Part shown: positions 22,828-37,759 of the stretch, piece by piece
Layout of the letters: each line of letters opens with the position of its first letter
Numbering within the stretch: the first letter of the stretch is position 1
From: Bolinopsis microptera
Lineage: Eukaryota; Ctenophora; Tentaculata; Lobata; Bolinopsidae
Assembly (NCBI RefSeq): GCF_026151205.1
Contig: NC_087076.1
Span: 19,833,919 to 19,897,918, forward strand
DNA: 64,000 nt
Reading direction: 5' to 3'
Program-made: the position numbers and the translations under genes
The notes under the pieces: generated by a model
The model's database searches: none
Told to the model about the DNA's origin: nothing
The model's input: the letters and a program-made list of their open reading frames with translations, nothing else

Positions 22828-24031
22828 GTGAGTTTCCAAAAACTGTATCTAAATTAAACAATAATCTAACGAGGTGGGGGGGGGGGAGGGAGGGGGGACA
22901 GTTCTAAAATTATCCTATAAAATTAACGAGCATTCGCAAGCCATCCCTTAACCCGCTACACAAACTAAGTGGTTCACTTGAAACCTAACTCAGATATCCT
23001 AGAAACATAATTCTGCTTGTTGTAAAAAAAATAACACGATGCTCTTCATATTGTGACAGATCGGTGCAACATACTAAATTGATAGGTATTACGAGATGTT
23101 TTTTATTTGTTCATTTTAATCTAATCCTGCTCGATATTTTTAACGAAGAATCGTCTCTAAATAAATCGTCGTTAATTTACAATTGGAACTGCGTCTCTAC
23201 AGTAATGGACTGTTTCCAAAAGTTGTATGTATCTGATTGCTTTGCTAGACAATTGAGCCAATGCTACAGATATGTCAGATATTGAAGATTTCTTAATTAA
23301 GAACCGTTTTACTATATACGATTTACTGCATTTTACTAATAAATATTAAATAAATCTAATTTGAACGAGGTATGCTAATATAATGAACAAAACAAATGAC
23401 TATACAAAAGCCATACATTTACCAAAACAGAAGAAAGCAGCGTTACTCAAGTAACAAGGTAATGCTATTAGAAAATTGCATTACTTTATTATCTTCGACA
23501 TAATTTCTAACAGCATATATTATAGAGTAAGCAATTTTTGAAATTTAAACGAATATGGTTATGAAGGGGTTTGCAGCAGAAACTATTATCAATTAAACAT
23601 CAATCATAAAGTAAATTTGCACCTCCCCTGACCATTTTTCAAATCTAATTGAAATTAGATAATGTCATCCAAGGCTCACCAATCATAACCCATGACTCCA
23701 AAATCTTAATTAAACTGCGAAAAGTATGCTGCATGCTGGGGTGCAAGCAAGGGGTAAAAATGATACAGAGAGATTCTCTAGGCCACCAAATCAATCTATA
23801 AGAGAGATTCTCTAAGCCGCCAAATCATGCTATAAAATAAACCCGAGATACTAGTTTTATGTTTATCATAACAGAGCAGTAACTATAAGCTTATAAGGAA
23901 ATAGATACAAGAGTAATATCACTATTGCATCACGTAGAAGCCCCAAAAGATCGTCTAATTACTGCTGGTTCAAATGCAGTCACATACAGTAGTCACATAT
24001 AATGGAGTCACATTATATAAACAACGTACTA
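22828..24031. other. intergenic DNA
   Basis: It contains a G-rich tract at about 22875-22899, the second copy of the dispersed repeat (23108-23252), and a direct repeat (agagagattctctaggccac / agagagattctctaagccgc) at about 23767-23822. No gene is supported. Confidence 0.4.
22875..22899 (+). repeat. G-rich tract
   Basis: G11, G3 and G6 runs in 25 bp could form a quadruplex on the plus strand. Confidence 0.7.
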
Positions 24032-24656
24032 CGAGTATACCCAGGGTTTGTTCTAACGGTGTGGGCTACTAATAGTGGCTAGATTACAGACGGAAATGTA
24101 CTACGAGTCAGAGCTCGACCGGGATACCGGCCGGGATTTGGCGTTTTTGTCCCGGTCCCGGCCGGGATTACCGTTTTGGCCGGGATATTAGCCAGGATTT
24201 TTGAGACAGAATTTCGATCTTTTTAATCCAATTTAGCTTCAAATTCATATTTTATTACTTTGACTTAGACAAATGAAACGACTGTTAAGAATCGAAATAA
24301 TCGAAATGAAAATCGAAACTCGAAGGATTGATTAGATTTCAGGCTCATCTTCATCCGAAGATATAACGATGTTGATATCAATGCTGTCAATGGACCCTTC
24401 ATTATACGAAGGTTGCTCAAAATGTTCCATTTCAAATAGAAATATCGTGAAAATCCCGGTCCCGGTCCCGGCCGGGATTAAGCTGATCCCAGTTCTGGCC
24501 AGGATTTCAGTTTCATCCCGGTCCCGGTCCCGGCTGGGATGAGGGTCATCCAGGCCCGATCCCCGGTTGACCCCTTCTACGAGTATACCCATTACCCAGG
24601 GTTGGTTCTAACGGTGTGGGCTACTATAATAGTGGCTAGATTACAGACGGAAATGT
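24032..24656. repeat. 75-bp tandem duplication later split by a transposon
   Basis: The block starting ACGAGTATACCCAGGGTT and ending GATTACAGACGGAAATG occurs at about 24031-24098 and again at 24580-24655, with small differences. The hAT-like element sits between the copies. Confidence 0.8.
24101..24584. mobile_element. non-autonomous hAT-like element with 8-bp duplication
   Basis: The element at 24109-24576 (468 bp) is flanked by the 8-bp direct repeat CTACGAGT (24101-24108, 24577-24584). The left end starts CAGAGCTCGACCGGGAT, and the right end read on the other strand gives GGGGTCAACCGGGGAT, an imperfect terminal inverted repeat. Both ends are rich in CCCGGTCCCGGCCGGGAT-like repeats. A minus-strand open frame inside ends in an acidic tail (ISSDEDEPEI), possibly a transposase remnant. 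The 8-bp duplication and CAG start fit hAT elements. Confidence 0.65.
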
Positions 24657-25996
24657 TTGGAACACTCCTGCCTGGAGCTGGGGAGCACGGACAAAAACCT
24701 GGACTAAACGAGTCATGCACCTAGACTCTAGAGCACACTAGAGTTCAGTGTCAGTAGTCTTGGCACATGAATAACTAACACGTCAAGAGAGAAACATCAA
24801 TTAGCCTGGTGGGTCCTGCACCATTATGTAGCTCCGTGACAACATATGCTCAGTGATAATGGGCACCAGCAGGGTCTATGTATAATTACCTGGGTTGTAT
24901 AGGAGCGGGTACTTGCTACAGGTGCTAGAGGCAGATAAAGAGGGAACACAGAGTAACATTGTAACTGCAAGATATTATACTGTACTCTATACACGTGCTA
25001 TATTGAATATCCACACAAGCCACATGGACGGGCGGAGAGCAGACACTAGTAGCAAGATGTGAGCTAGCAGGAGAGTAGCTGTCATTATGATTAACACCTG
25101 ATTTGGAGGGCAATATAATCTCAACTAAAACAATGCTCACCACCAGTACACTGTACTGACCTTGACGAAGCATAGCTCTTAAGTTTTGTTTCTGTTAAAT
25201 TCCTGATAATTTCGTATATGCGAACAAGGAACAGTTTCCTTTACCTGAAAAGGGCATTTTCCCTTGCTTGCATATACAGAATTATCAGAAATTTATCCGA
25301 AGGCCAACACAACAATGCGACTCATAAATAATGTTCCTATCCGGATATTACACTAGTCGACAAGTATACGTAGTAGTTGCAGTCAGTAATAGCAGTATAG
25401 AACTGGGCAGTAAGCACACAAAGAAGACTTATACTGGTCAGAGTTCAGATGACATATTGTCATGTTGGGGGTAATCTGTGTCAAGAGGGAGAAGTCTGAA
25501 GCAATTCCAGACTTTGAGAGTTGGTATTTGAACTTGTAACCAGCTTCTGTAACTTAGCTAGCAGCAGCTGTACAGCAGTGTCTCCTGCCACATTCCGTTG
25601 TTGCTCATAAATTAAATATGCGTGATTTAATTTTATGAAATTTGAATTTGTGTTCTGGCGACTGATTTAACATACAGCATCGTGTAGCATCTCGTCAATC
25701 TGGAACTGGTACCCGAAAAGTACAGTAGGTACATGCAATTGCTCATTTCATTAGTCGGGGAAAACCCAACAAAAACCCTAAAAAATGCACGACCACACAT
25801 ATTTATGAACAACGACTGTGTAGGAGGTCTCTGAGAATAATTAGACTAATCTAAAAGTGGCTATTAGAGCAGCACAACGAGCAAGCTCATTCGGATATTC
25901 GGGAACGCAATTTCAAAGTCTGAATGGCAAGTACAAAATATTATATAATAACGAACAAGTAAAATATACATATAATATTAATAAAATAAATGGGGT
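24657..25996. other. intergenic DNA
   Basis: No gene is supported apart from the inverted repeat at 25198. An 82-codon minus-strand frame at 24925-25173 has a hydrophobic start and several Cys but no recognisable family. Confidence 0.35.
25198..25294. mobile_element. inverted-repeat element (MITE-like or hairpin)
   Basis: Arms of about 33 bp are imperfectly complementary: AAATTCCTGATAATTTCGTA at the left against AAATTTCTGATAATTCTGTA read from the right end, both continuing to GCAAGG-like sequence. The loop is about 32 bp. Confidence 0.7.
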
Positions 25997-26221
25997 ATGG
26001 ATTTAACGCATCAGCGAAGCATGGGACAGTGTGGCCTGGTTCCCGATAGCAATACACGGATCCAGCTATTGGCTATTATTATTACACTACTGGCTATCCA
26101 ATCCGACCCAATAGGTTCGGTTTACATGAAGCACCCGAGAATTAGAACCAAGAGATCTAACGGTACGCGCAGACATTGTGTTAAACCCGTGCCGCCCTGG
26201 CAATTAATTTATTGTGGCTAG
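25997..26221 (+). CDS. candidate neuropeptide precursor (74 aa)
   Basis: A 74-codon frame with the layout of a small peptide precursor. A hydrophobic core (IQLLAIIITLLAI, residues about 22-34) could serve as a signal peptide, best from the second Met at residue 9. It is followed by a spacer, a Lys-Arg site (RIRTKR), and an Arg-Arg site (SNGTRR). The last 15 residues are HCVKPVPPWQLIYCG, directly before the stop. After cleavage at RR this would give a peptide with one Cys-Cys ring and a C-terminal Gly that can be converted to an amide. The features are seen directly; that the frame is expressed and processed is inference. It is short and may be chance. I recognise no family. Confidence 0.35.
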   Translation: MDLTHQRSMGQCGLVPDSNTRIQLLAIIITLLAIQSDPIGSVYMKHPRIRTKRSNGTRRHCVKPVPPWQLIYCG

Positions 26222-27203
26222 TTGACTCAATCACGGTAAACAATGAACGGGGGGAGGTTGCAAAGAGGAAATTAAGCTGAAACAATTAATTGTGGCAAGA
26301 AATGTACAGCACGACACAGCTCACGGTTGAGTAATACCAATTAGACGCAGTGGGTACTTGGCGTGAAACAAGCCTGTTATTTTCAATAGTCCTGTACACA
26401 GCACAGTATCAAGTTGTAATTTGTAATTAGTAATTTGTAATTAGTAATTAGTACGGTACAAGTAGGGTAATTTGAGCAGCACTTTACATAAAATAGCAAT
26501 GTAATTGCTGTACTTTAGAGCAAACTATCAACTAGTAATAAGTTGGGGATTCTAGATAATTGGTACTTTACAATGTACATAAAAGGGGGAGGTCTGGTTA
26601 GTCTGTGGTTGAGTCAGATTGCTATAATTGCTAGATATCAGCGAACTGGTTAAAGTACACTCCACTGGAAATACTTAAGCTGTGTACTGTACAGCAAGAT
26701 GGCTTATATATCCAAACTAGTCAGCGAGAACTTTACAAGCTGAATTCCTGGGCTAACCTAACAAGCCTAATTTCTAAATCATAACACACAGCCAAACAGC
26801 AGACCCCTATGTGACTAGCCTGAACCACAAACAACATGGTATTCAGGACAACCTGATAGCTTCAGTGCGACAAAATCAGCTACAGGTATTAAACGAGGAT
26901 CTGGTGAAGTCATGTTCATGAGTACACAATAAAAAGGAAATTGCCAAAATAATAAAACTTCAGGATCAAGAAGGCAAATAACCAAATCTGCTGCTAGGAA
27001 AACGCTGTGTAGTCCTATAAGATGTCACTCTGCACGAGTAAACTTGAGTCCGCTCATTGTTAAACATAAGCTAAACAAAGCCAGGTTCACAATTATGAAA
27101 GAGTACATAGATATAATATCAAATCCAACCACATACTATCCTAACGATTAAATCAAAGCCTCAAAGCCTGGTCCTTAGCCTAGCCGACAGACCACGGTAT
27201 CCT
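26222..27203. other. intergenic DNA before the satellite
   Basis: It contains a short TAATTTGTAATTAG repeat at about 26412-26453 and nothing else that I can support. Confidence 0.35.
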
Positions 27204-30200
27204 CTTTCAGAAATATAGCACAGATTACCCATTACTCTCAGAAATATAGCACAGATTACCCACTACTCTCAGAAATATAGCACAGATTACCCACTATTCT
27301 CAGAAATATAGCACAGATTACCCACTATTCTCAGAAATATAGCACAGATTACCCACTACTCTCAGAAATATAGCACAGATTACCCACTACTCTCAGAAAT
27401 ATAGCACAGATTACCCACTACCCTCAGAAATATAGCACAGATTACCCACTACTCTCAGAAATATAGCACAGATTACCCACTACCCTCAGAAATATAGCAC
27501 AGATTACCCACTACTCTCAGAAATATAGCACAGATTACCCACTACTCTCAGAAATATAGCACAGATTACCCACTACTCTCAGAAATATAGCACAGATTAC
27601 CCACTACTCTCAGAAATATAGCACAGATTACCCACTACTCTCAGAAATATAGCACAGATTACCCACTACTCTCAGAAATATAGCACAGATTACCCACTAC
27701 CCTCAGAAATATAGCACAGATTACCCATTACTCTCAGAAATATAGCACAGATTACCCACTACTCTCAGAAATATAGCACAGATTACCCACTATTCTCAGA
27801 AATATAGCACAGATTACCCACTACTCTCAGAAATATAGCACAGATTACCCACTACTCTCAGAAATATAGCACAGATTACCCACTACTCTCAGAAATATAG
27901 CACAGATTTCCCACTACTCTCAGAAATATAGCACAGATTACCCACTACTCTCAGAAATATAGCACAGATTACCCACTACTCTCAGAAATATAGCACAGAT
28001 TACCCACTACTCTCAGAAATATAGCACAGATTACCCACTACCCTCAGAAATATAGCACAGATTACCCACTACTCTCAGAAATATAGCACAGATTACCCAC
28101 TACTCTCAGAAATATAGCACAGATTACCCAATACTCTCAGAAATATAGCACAGATTACCCACTACTCTCAGAAATATAGCACAGATTACCCACTACTCTC
28201 AGAAATATAGCACAGATTACCCACTACTCTCAGAAATATAGCACAGATTACCCACTACTCTCAGAAATATAGCACAGATTACCCACTACTCTCAGAAATA
28301 TAGCACAGATTACCCACTACCCTCAGAAATATAGCACAGATTACCCATTACTCTCAGAAATATAGCACAGATTACCCATTACTCTCAGAAATATAGCACA
28401 GATTACCCACTATTCTCAGAAATATAGCACAGATTACCCACTACTCTCAGAAATATAGCACAGATTACCCACTACTCTCAGAAATATAGCACAGATTACC
28501 CACTACTCTCAGAAATATAGCACAGATTACCCACTACTCTCAGAAATATAGCACAGATTACCCACTACTCTCAGAAATATAGCACAGATTACCCACTACT
28601 CTCAGAAATATAGCACAGATTTCCCACTACTCTCACAAATATAGCACAGATTACCCACTACTCTCAGAAATATAGCACAGATTACCCATTACTCTCAGAA
28701 ATATAGCACAGATTACCCATTACTCTCAGAAATATAGCACAGATTACCCACTACTCTCAGAAATATAGCACAGATTACCCACTACTCTCAGAAATATAGC
28801 ACAGATTACCCAATACTCTCAGAAATATAGCACAGATTACCCACTACTCTCAGAAATATAGCACAGATTACCCATTACTCTCAGAAATATAGCACAGATT
28901 ACCCACTACTCTCAGAAATATAGCACAGATTACCCACTACTCTCAGAAATATAGCACAGATTACCCAATACTCTCAGAAATATAGCACAGATTACCCACT
29001 ACTCTCAGAGATATAGCACAGATTACCCACTACTCTCAGAAATATAGCACAGATTACCCATTACTCTCAGAAATATAGCACAGATTACCCACTACTCTCA
29101 GAAATATAGCACAGATTACCCACTACTCTCAGAAATATAGCACAGATTACCCACTACTCTCAGAAATATAGCACAGATTACCCACTACTCTCAGAGATAT
29201 AGCACAGATCACCCACTACTCTCAGAAATATAGCACAGATTACCCACTACTCTCAGAAATATAGCACAGATTACCCATTACTCTCAGAAATATAGCACAG
29301 ATTACCCACTACTCTCAGAAATATAGCACAGATTACCCACTACTCTCAGAAATATAGCACAGATTACCCACTACTCTCAGAAATATAGCACAGATTACCC
29401 ACTACTCTCAGAAATATAGCACAGATTACCCACTACTCTCAGAAATATAGCACAGATTACCCACTACTCTCAGAAATATAGCACGGATTACCCACTATTC
29501 TCAGAAATATAGCACAGATTACCCACTACTCTCAGAAATATAGCACAGATTACCCATTACTCTCAGAAATATAGCACAGATTACCCACTACTCTCAGAAA
29601 TATAGCACAGATTACCCACTACTCTCAGAAATATAGCACAGATTACCCACTACTCTCAGAAATATAGCACAGATTACCCACTACTCTCAGAAATATAGCA
29701 CAGATTACCCACTACTCTCAGAAATATAGCACAGATTACCCACTACTCACAGAAATATAGCACAGATTACCCACTACTCTCAGAAATATAGCACAGATTA
29801 CCCACTACTCTCAGGAATATAGCACAGATTACCCACTACTCTCAGAAATATAGCACAGATTACCCACTACCCTCAGAAATATAGCACAGATTACCCACTA
29901 CTCTCAGAAATATAGCACAGATTACCCACTACTCTCAGAAATATAGCACAGATTACCCACTACTCTCAGAAATATAGCACAGATTACCCACTACTCTCAG
30001 AAATATAGCACAGATTACCCACTACTCTCAGAAATATAGCACAGATTACCCACTACTCACAGAAATATAGCACAGATTACCCACTACTCTCAGAAATATA
30101 GCACAGATTACCCACTACTCTCAGGAATATAGCACAGATTACCCACTACTCTCAGAAATATAGCACAGACTACCCACTACTCTCAGAAATATAGCACAGA

Positions 30201-33200
30201 TTACCCACTACTCTCAGAAATATAGCACAGATTACCCACTACTCTCAGAAATATAGCACAGATTACCCACTACTCTCAGAAATATAGCACAGATTACCCA
30301 CTACTCTCAGAAATATAGCACAGATTACCCACTACTCTCAGAAATATAGCACAGATTACCCACTACTCTCAGAAATATAGCACAGATTACCCACTACTCT
30401 CAGAAATATAGCACAGATTACCCACTACTCTCAGAAATATAGCACAGATTACCCACTACTCTCAGAAATATAGTACAGATTACCCACTACTCTCAGAAAT
30501 ATAGCACAGATTACCCACTACTCTCAGAAATATAGCACAGATTACCCACTACTCACAGAAATATAGCACAGATTATCCACTACCCTCAGAAATATAGCAC
30601 AGATTACCCACTACTCTCAGAAATATAGCACAGATTACCCACTACTCTCAGAAATATAGCACAGATTACCCACTACTCTCAGAAATATAGCACAGATTAC
30701 CCACTACTCTCAGAAATATAGCACAGATTACCCACTACTCTCAGAAATATAGCACAGATTACCCACTACTCTCAGAAATATAGCACAGATTACCCACTAC
30801 TCTCAGAAATATAGCACAGATTACCCACTACTCTCAGAAATATAGCACAGATTACCCACAACTCTCAGAAATATAGCACAGATTACCCACTACTCTCAGA
30901 AATATAGCACAGATTACCCACTACTCTCAGAAATATAGCACAGATTACCCACTACTCTCAGAAATATAGCACAGATTACCCACTACTCTCAGAAATATAG
31001 CACAGATTACCCACTACTCTCAGAAATATAGCACAGATTACCCACTACTCTCAGGAATATAGCACAGATTACCCACTACTCTCAGAAATATAGCACAGAT
31101 TACCCATTACTCACAGAAATATAGCACAGATTACCCACTACTCTCAGAAATATAGCACAGATTACCCACTACTCTCAGAAATATAGCACAGATTACCCAC
31201 TACTCTCAGAAATATAGCACAGATTACCCACTACTCTCAGAAATATAGCACAGATTACCCACTACTCTCAGAAATATAGCACAGATTACCCACTACTCTC
31301 AGAAATATAGCACAGATTACCCACTACTCTCAGAAATATAGCACAGATTACCCACTACTCTCAGAAATATAGCACAGATTACCCACTACTCTCAGAAATA
31401 TAGCACAGATTACCCACTACTCTCAGAAATATAGCACAGATTACCCACTTCTCTCAGAAATATAGCACAGATTACCCACTACTCTCAGAAATATAGCACA
31501 GATTACCCACTACTCTCAGAAATATAGCACAGATTACCCACTACTCACAGAAATATAGCACAGATTACCCACTACTCTCAGAAATATAGCACAGATTACC
31601 CACTACTCTCAGAAATATAGCACAGATTACCCATTACTCTCAGAAATATAGCACAGATTACCCATTACTCACAGAAATATAGCATAGATTACCCACTACC
31701 CTCAGAAATATAGCACAGATTACCCACTACTCTCAGAAATATAGCACAGATTACCCACTACTCTCAGAAATATAGCACAGATTACCCACTACCCTCAGAA
31801 ATATAGCACAGATTACCCACTACTCTCAGAAATATAGCACAGATTACCCACTACCCTCAGAAATATAGCACAGATTACCCACTACTCTCAGAAATATAGC
31901 ACAGATTACCCACTACTCTCAGAAATATAGCACAGATTACCCATTACTCTCAGAAATATAGCACAGATTACCCACTACTCTCAGAAATATAGCACAGATT
32001 ACCCACTACTCACAGATATATAGCACAGATTACCCACTACCCTCAGAAATATAGCACAGATTACCCACTACTCTCAGAAATATAGCACAGATTACCCACT
32101 ACTCTCAGAAATATAGCACAGATTACCCATTACTCTCAGAAATATAGTACAGATTACCCACTACTCTCAGAAATATAGCACAGATTACCCACTATTCTCA
32201 GAAATATAGCACAGATTACCCACTACTCACAGAAATATAGCACAGATTACCCATTACTCACAGAAATATAGCACAGATTACCCACTACCCTCAGAAATAT
32301 AGCACAGATTACCCATTACTCACAGAAATATAGCACAGATTACCCACTACCCTCAGAAATATAGCACAGATTACCCACTACTCTCAGAAATATAGCACAG
32401 ATTACCCACTACTCTCAGAAATATAGCACAGATTACCCACTACTCTCAGAAATATAGCACAGATTACCCACTACTCTCAGAAATATAGCACAGATTACCC
32501 ACTACTCTCAGAAATATAGCACAGATTACCCACTACTCTCAGAAATATAGCACAGATTACCCACTACTCTCAGAAATATAGTACAGATTACCCACTACTC
32601 TCAGAAATATAGCACAGATTACCCACTATTCTCAGAAATATAGCACAGATTACCCACTACTCTCAGAAATATAGCACAGATTACCCACTACTCTCAGAAA
32701 TATAGCACAGATTACCCACTACTCTCAGAAATATAGCACAGATTACCCACTACTCTCAGAAATATAGCACAGATTACCCACTACTCTCAGAAATATAGCA
32801 CAGATTACCCACTACTCTCAGAAATATAGCACAGATTACCCACTACTCTCAGAAATATAGCACAGATTACCCACTACTCTCAGAAATATAGCACAGATTA
32901 CCCACTACTTTCAGAAATATAGCACAGATTACCCATTACTCTCAGAAATATAGCACAGATTACCCACTACTCTCAGAAATATAGCACAGATTACCCACTA
33001 CTCTCAGAAATATAGCACAGATTACCCACTACTCTCAGAAATATAGCACAGATTACCCACTACTCTCAGAAATATAGCACAGATTACCCACTACCCTCAG
33101 AAATATAGCACAGATTACCCATTACTCACAGAAATATAGCACAGATTACCCACTACCCTCAGAAATATAGCACAGATTACCCACTACTCTCAGAAATATA

Positions 33201-36200
33201 GCACAGATTACCCACTACTCTCAGAAATATAGCACAGATTACCCACTACCCTCAGAAATATAGCACAGATTACCCATTACTCACAGAAATATAGCACAGA
33301 TTACCCACTACCCTCAGAAATATAGCACAGATTACCCACTACTCTCAGAAATATAGCACAGATTACCCACTACTCTCAGAAATATAGCACAGATTACCCA
33401 CTACTCTCAGAAATATAGTACAGATTACCCACTACTCTCAGAAATATAGCACAGATTACCCACTACTCTCAGAAATATAGCACAGATTACCCACTACTCT
33501 CAGAAATATAGCACAGATTACCCACTACTCTCAGAAATATAGCACAGATTACCCACTACTCTCAGAAATATAGCACAGATTACCCACTACTCTCAGAAAT
33601 ATAGCACAGATTACCCACTACTCTCAGAAATATAGCACAGATTACCCATTACTCTCAGAAATATAGTACAGATTACCCACTACTCTCAGAAATATAGCAC
33701 AGATTACCAACTATTCTCAGAAATATAGCACAGATTACCCACTACTCACAGAAATATAGCACAGATTACCCATTACTCACAGAAATATAGCACAGATTAC
33801 CCACTACCCTCAGAAATATAGCACAGATTACCCATTACTCACAGAAATATAGCACAGATTACCCACTACCCTCAGAAATATAGCACAGATAACCCACTAC
33901 TCTCAGAAATATAGCACAGATTACCCACTACTCTCAGAAATATAGCACAGATTACCCACTACTCTCAGAAATATAGCACAGATTACCCACTACTCTCAGA
34001 AATATAGCACAGATTACCCACTACTCTCAGAAATATAGCACAGATTACCCACTACTCTCAGAAATATAGCACAGATTACCCACTACTCTCAGAAATATAG
34101 CACAGATTACCCACTACTCTCAGAAATATAGCACAGATTACCCACTACTCTCAGAAATATAGCACAGATTACCCACTACTCTCAGAAATATAGCACAGAT
34201 TACCCACTACTCTCAGAAATATAGCACAGATTACCCACTACTCTCAGAAATATAGTACAGATTACCCACTACTCTCAGAAATATAGCACAGATTACCCAC
34301 TACTCTCAGAAATATAGCACAGATTACCCACTACTCTCAGAAATATAGCACAGATTACCCACTACTCTCAGAAATATAGCACAGATTACCCACTACTCTC
34401 AGAAATATAGCACAGATTACCCATTACTCTCAGAAATATAGTACAGATTACCCACTACTCTCAGAAATATAGCACAGATTACCCACTATTCTCAGAAATA
34501 TAGCACAGATTACCCACTACTCACAGAAATATAGCACAGATTACCCATTACTCACAGAAATATAGCACAGATTACCCACTACCCTCAGAAATATAGCACA
34601 GATTACCCATTACTCACAGAAATATAGCACAGATTACCCACTACCCTCAGAAATATAGCACAGATTACCCACTACTCTCAGAAATATAGCACAGATTACC
34701 CACTACTCACAGAAATATAGCACAGATTACCCATTACTCTCAGAAATATAGCACAGATTACCCACTACTCTCAGAAATATAGCACAGATTACCCACTACT
34801 CTCAGAAATATAGCACAGATTACCCACTACTCTCAGAAATATAGTACAGATTACCCACTACTCTCAGAAATATAGCACAGATTACCCACTATTCTCAGAA
34901 ATATAGCACAGATTACCCACTACTCACAGAAATATAGCACAGATTACCCATTACTCACAGAAATATAGCACAGATTACCCACTACTCTCAGAAATATAGC
35001 ACAGATTACCCACTACTCTCAGAAATATAGCACAGATTACCCACTACTCTCAGAAATATAGCACAGATTACCCACTACTCTCAGAAATATAGCACAGATT
35101 ACCCACTACTCTCAGAAATATAGCACAGATTACCCACTACTCTCAGAAATATAGCACAGATTACCCACTACTTTCAGAAATATAGCACAGATTACCCATT
35201 ACTCTCAGAAATATAGCACAGATTACCCACTACTCTCAGAAATATAGCACAGATTACCCACTACTCTCAGAAATATAGCACAGATTACCCACTACTCTCA
35301 GAAATATAGCACAGATTACCCACTACTCTCAGAAATATAGCACAGATTACCCACTACCCTCAGAAATATAGCACAGATTACCCATTACTCACAGAAATAT
35401 AGCACAGATTACCCACTACCCTCAGAAATATAGCACAGATTACCCACTACTCTCAGAAATATAGCACAGATTACCCACTACTCTCAGAAATATAGCACAG
35501 ATTACCCACTACCCTCAGAAATATAGCACAGATTACCCATTACTCACAGAAATATAGCACAGATTACCCACTACCCTCAGAAATATAGCACAGATTACCC
35601 ACTACTCTCAGAAATATAGCACAGATTACCCACTACTCTCAGAAATATAGCACAGATTACCCACTACTCTCAGAAATATAGTACAGATTACCCACTACTC
35701 TCAGAAATATAGCACAGATTACCCACTACTCTCAGAAATATAGCACAGATTACCCACTACTCTCAGAAATATAGCACAGATTACCCACTACTCTCAGAAA
35801 TATAGCACAGATTACCCACTACTCTCAGAAATATAGCACAGATTACCCACTACTCTCAGAAATATAGCACAGATTACCCACTACTCTCAGAAATATAGCA
35901 CAGATTACCCATTACTCTCAGAAATATAGTACAGATTACCCACTACTCTCAGAAATATAGCACAGATTACCAACTATTCTCAGAAATATAGCACAGATTA
36001 CCCACTACTCACAGAAATATAGCACAGATTACCCATTACTCACAGAAATATAGCACAGATTACCCACTACCCTCAGAAATATAGCACAGATTACCCATTA
36101 CTCACAGAAATATAGCACAGATTACCCACTACCCTCAGAAATATAGCACAGATTACCCACTACTCTCAGAAATATAGCACAGATTACCCACTACTCTCAG

Positions 36201-37759
36201 AAATATAGTACAGATTACCCACTACTCTCAGAAATATAGCACAGATTACCCATTACTCTCAGAAATATAGTACAGATTACCCACTACTCTCAGAAATATA
36301 GCACAGATTACCCACTACTCTCAGAAATATAGCACAGATTACCCATTACTCTCAGAAATATAGCACAGATTACCCACTACTCTCAGAAATATAGCACAGA
36401 TTACCCATTACTCTCAGAAATATAGTACAGATTACCCACTACTCTCAGAAATATAGCACAGATTACCCACTATTCTCAGAAATATAGCACAGATTACCCA
36501 CTACTCACAGAAATATAGCACAGATTACCCATTACTCACAGAAATATAGCACAGATTACCCACTACCCTCAGAAATATAGCACAGATTACCCATTACTCA
36601 CAGAAATATAGCACAGATTACCCACTACCCTCAGAAATATAGCACAGATTACCCACTACTCTCAGAAATATAGCACAGATTACCCACTACTCTCAGAAAT
36701 ATAGCACAGATTACCCACTACTCTCAGAAATATAGCACAGATTACCCACTACTCTCAGAAATATAGCACAGATTACCCATTACTCTCAGAAATATAGTAC
36801 AGATTACCCACTACTCTCAGAAATATAGCACAGATTACCCACTATTCTCAGAAATATAGCACAGATTATCCACTACTCTCAGAAATATAGCACAGATTAC
36901 CCATTACTCTCAGAAATATAGTACAGATTACCCACTACTCTCAGAAATATAGCACAGATTACCCACTATTCTCAGAAATATAGCACAGATTACCCACTAC
37001 TCTCAGAAATATAGCACAGATTACCCACTACTCTCAGAAATATAGCACAGATTACCCACTACTCTCAGAAATATAGCACAGATTACCCATTACTCTCAGA
37101 AATATAGCACAGATTACCCATTACTCTCAGAAATATAGCACAGATTACCCATTACTCTCAGAAATATAGCACAGATTACCCACTACTCTCAGAAATATAG
37201 CACAGATTACCCACTTCTCTCAGAAATATAGCACAGATTACCCACTACTCTCAGAAATATAGCACAGATTACCCACTTCTCTCAGAAATATAGCACAGAT
37301 TACCCACTACTCTCAGAAATATAGCACAGATTACCCACTACTCTCAGAAATATAGCACAGATTACCCATTACTCTCAGAAATATAGCACAGATTACCCAT
37401 TACTCTCAGAAATATAGCACAGATTACCCACTTCTCTCAGAAATATAGCACAGATTACCCACTACTCTCAGAAATATAGCACAGATTACCCACTACTCTC
37501 AGAAATATAGCACAGATTACCCACTTCTCTCAGAAATATAGCACAGATTACCCACTACTCTCAGAAATATAGCACAGATTACCCACTACTCTCAGAAATA
37601 TAGCACAGATTACCCACTACTCTCAGAAATATAGCACAGATTACCCACTACTCTCAGAAATATAGCACAGATTACCCATTACTCTCAGAAATATAGCACA
37701 GATTACCCACTACTCTCAGAAATATAGCACAGATTACCCACTACTCTCAGAAATATAGC

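Noticed and set aside
24925..25173. Minus-strand 82-codon frame with hydrophobic start and several Cys
   Set aside because: No recognisable domain, cleavage sites or context; such frames are expected by chance in this AT-rich stretch.
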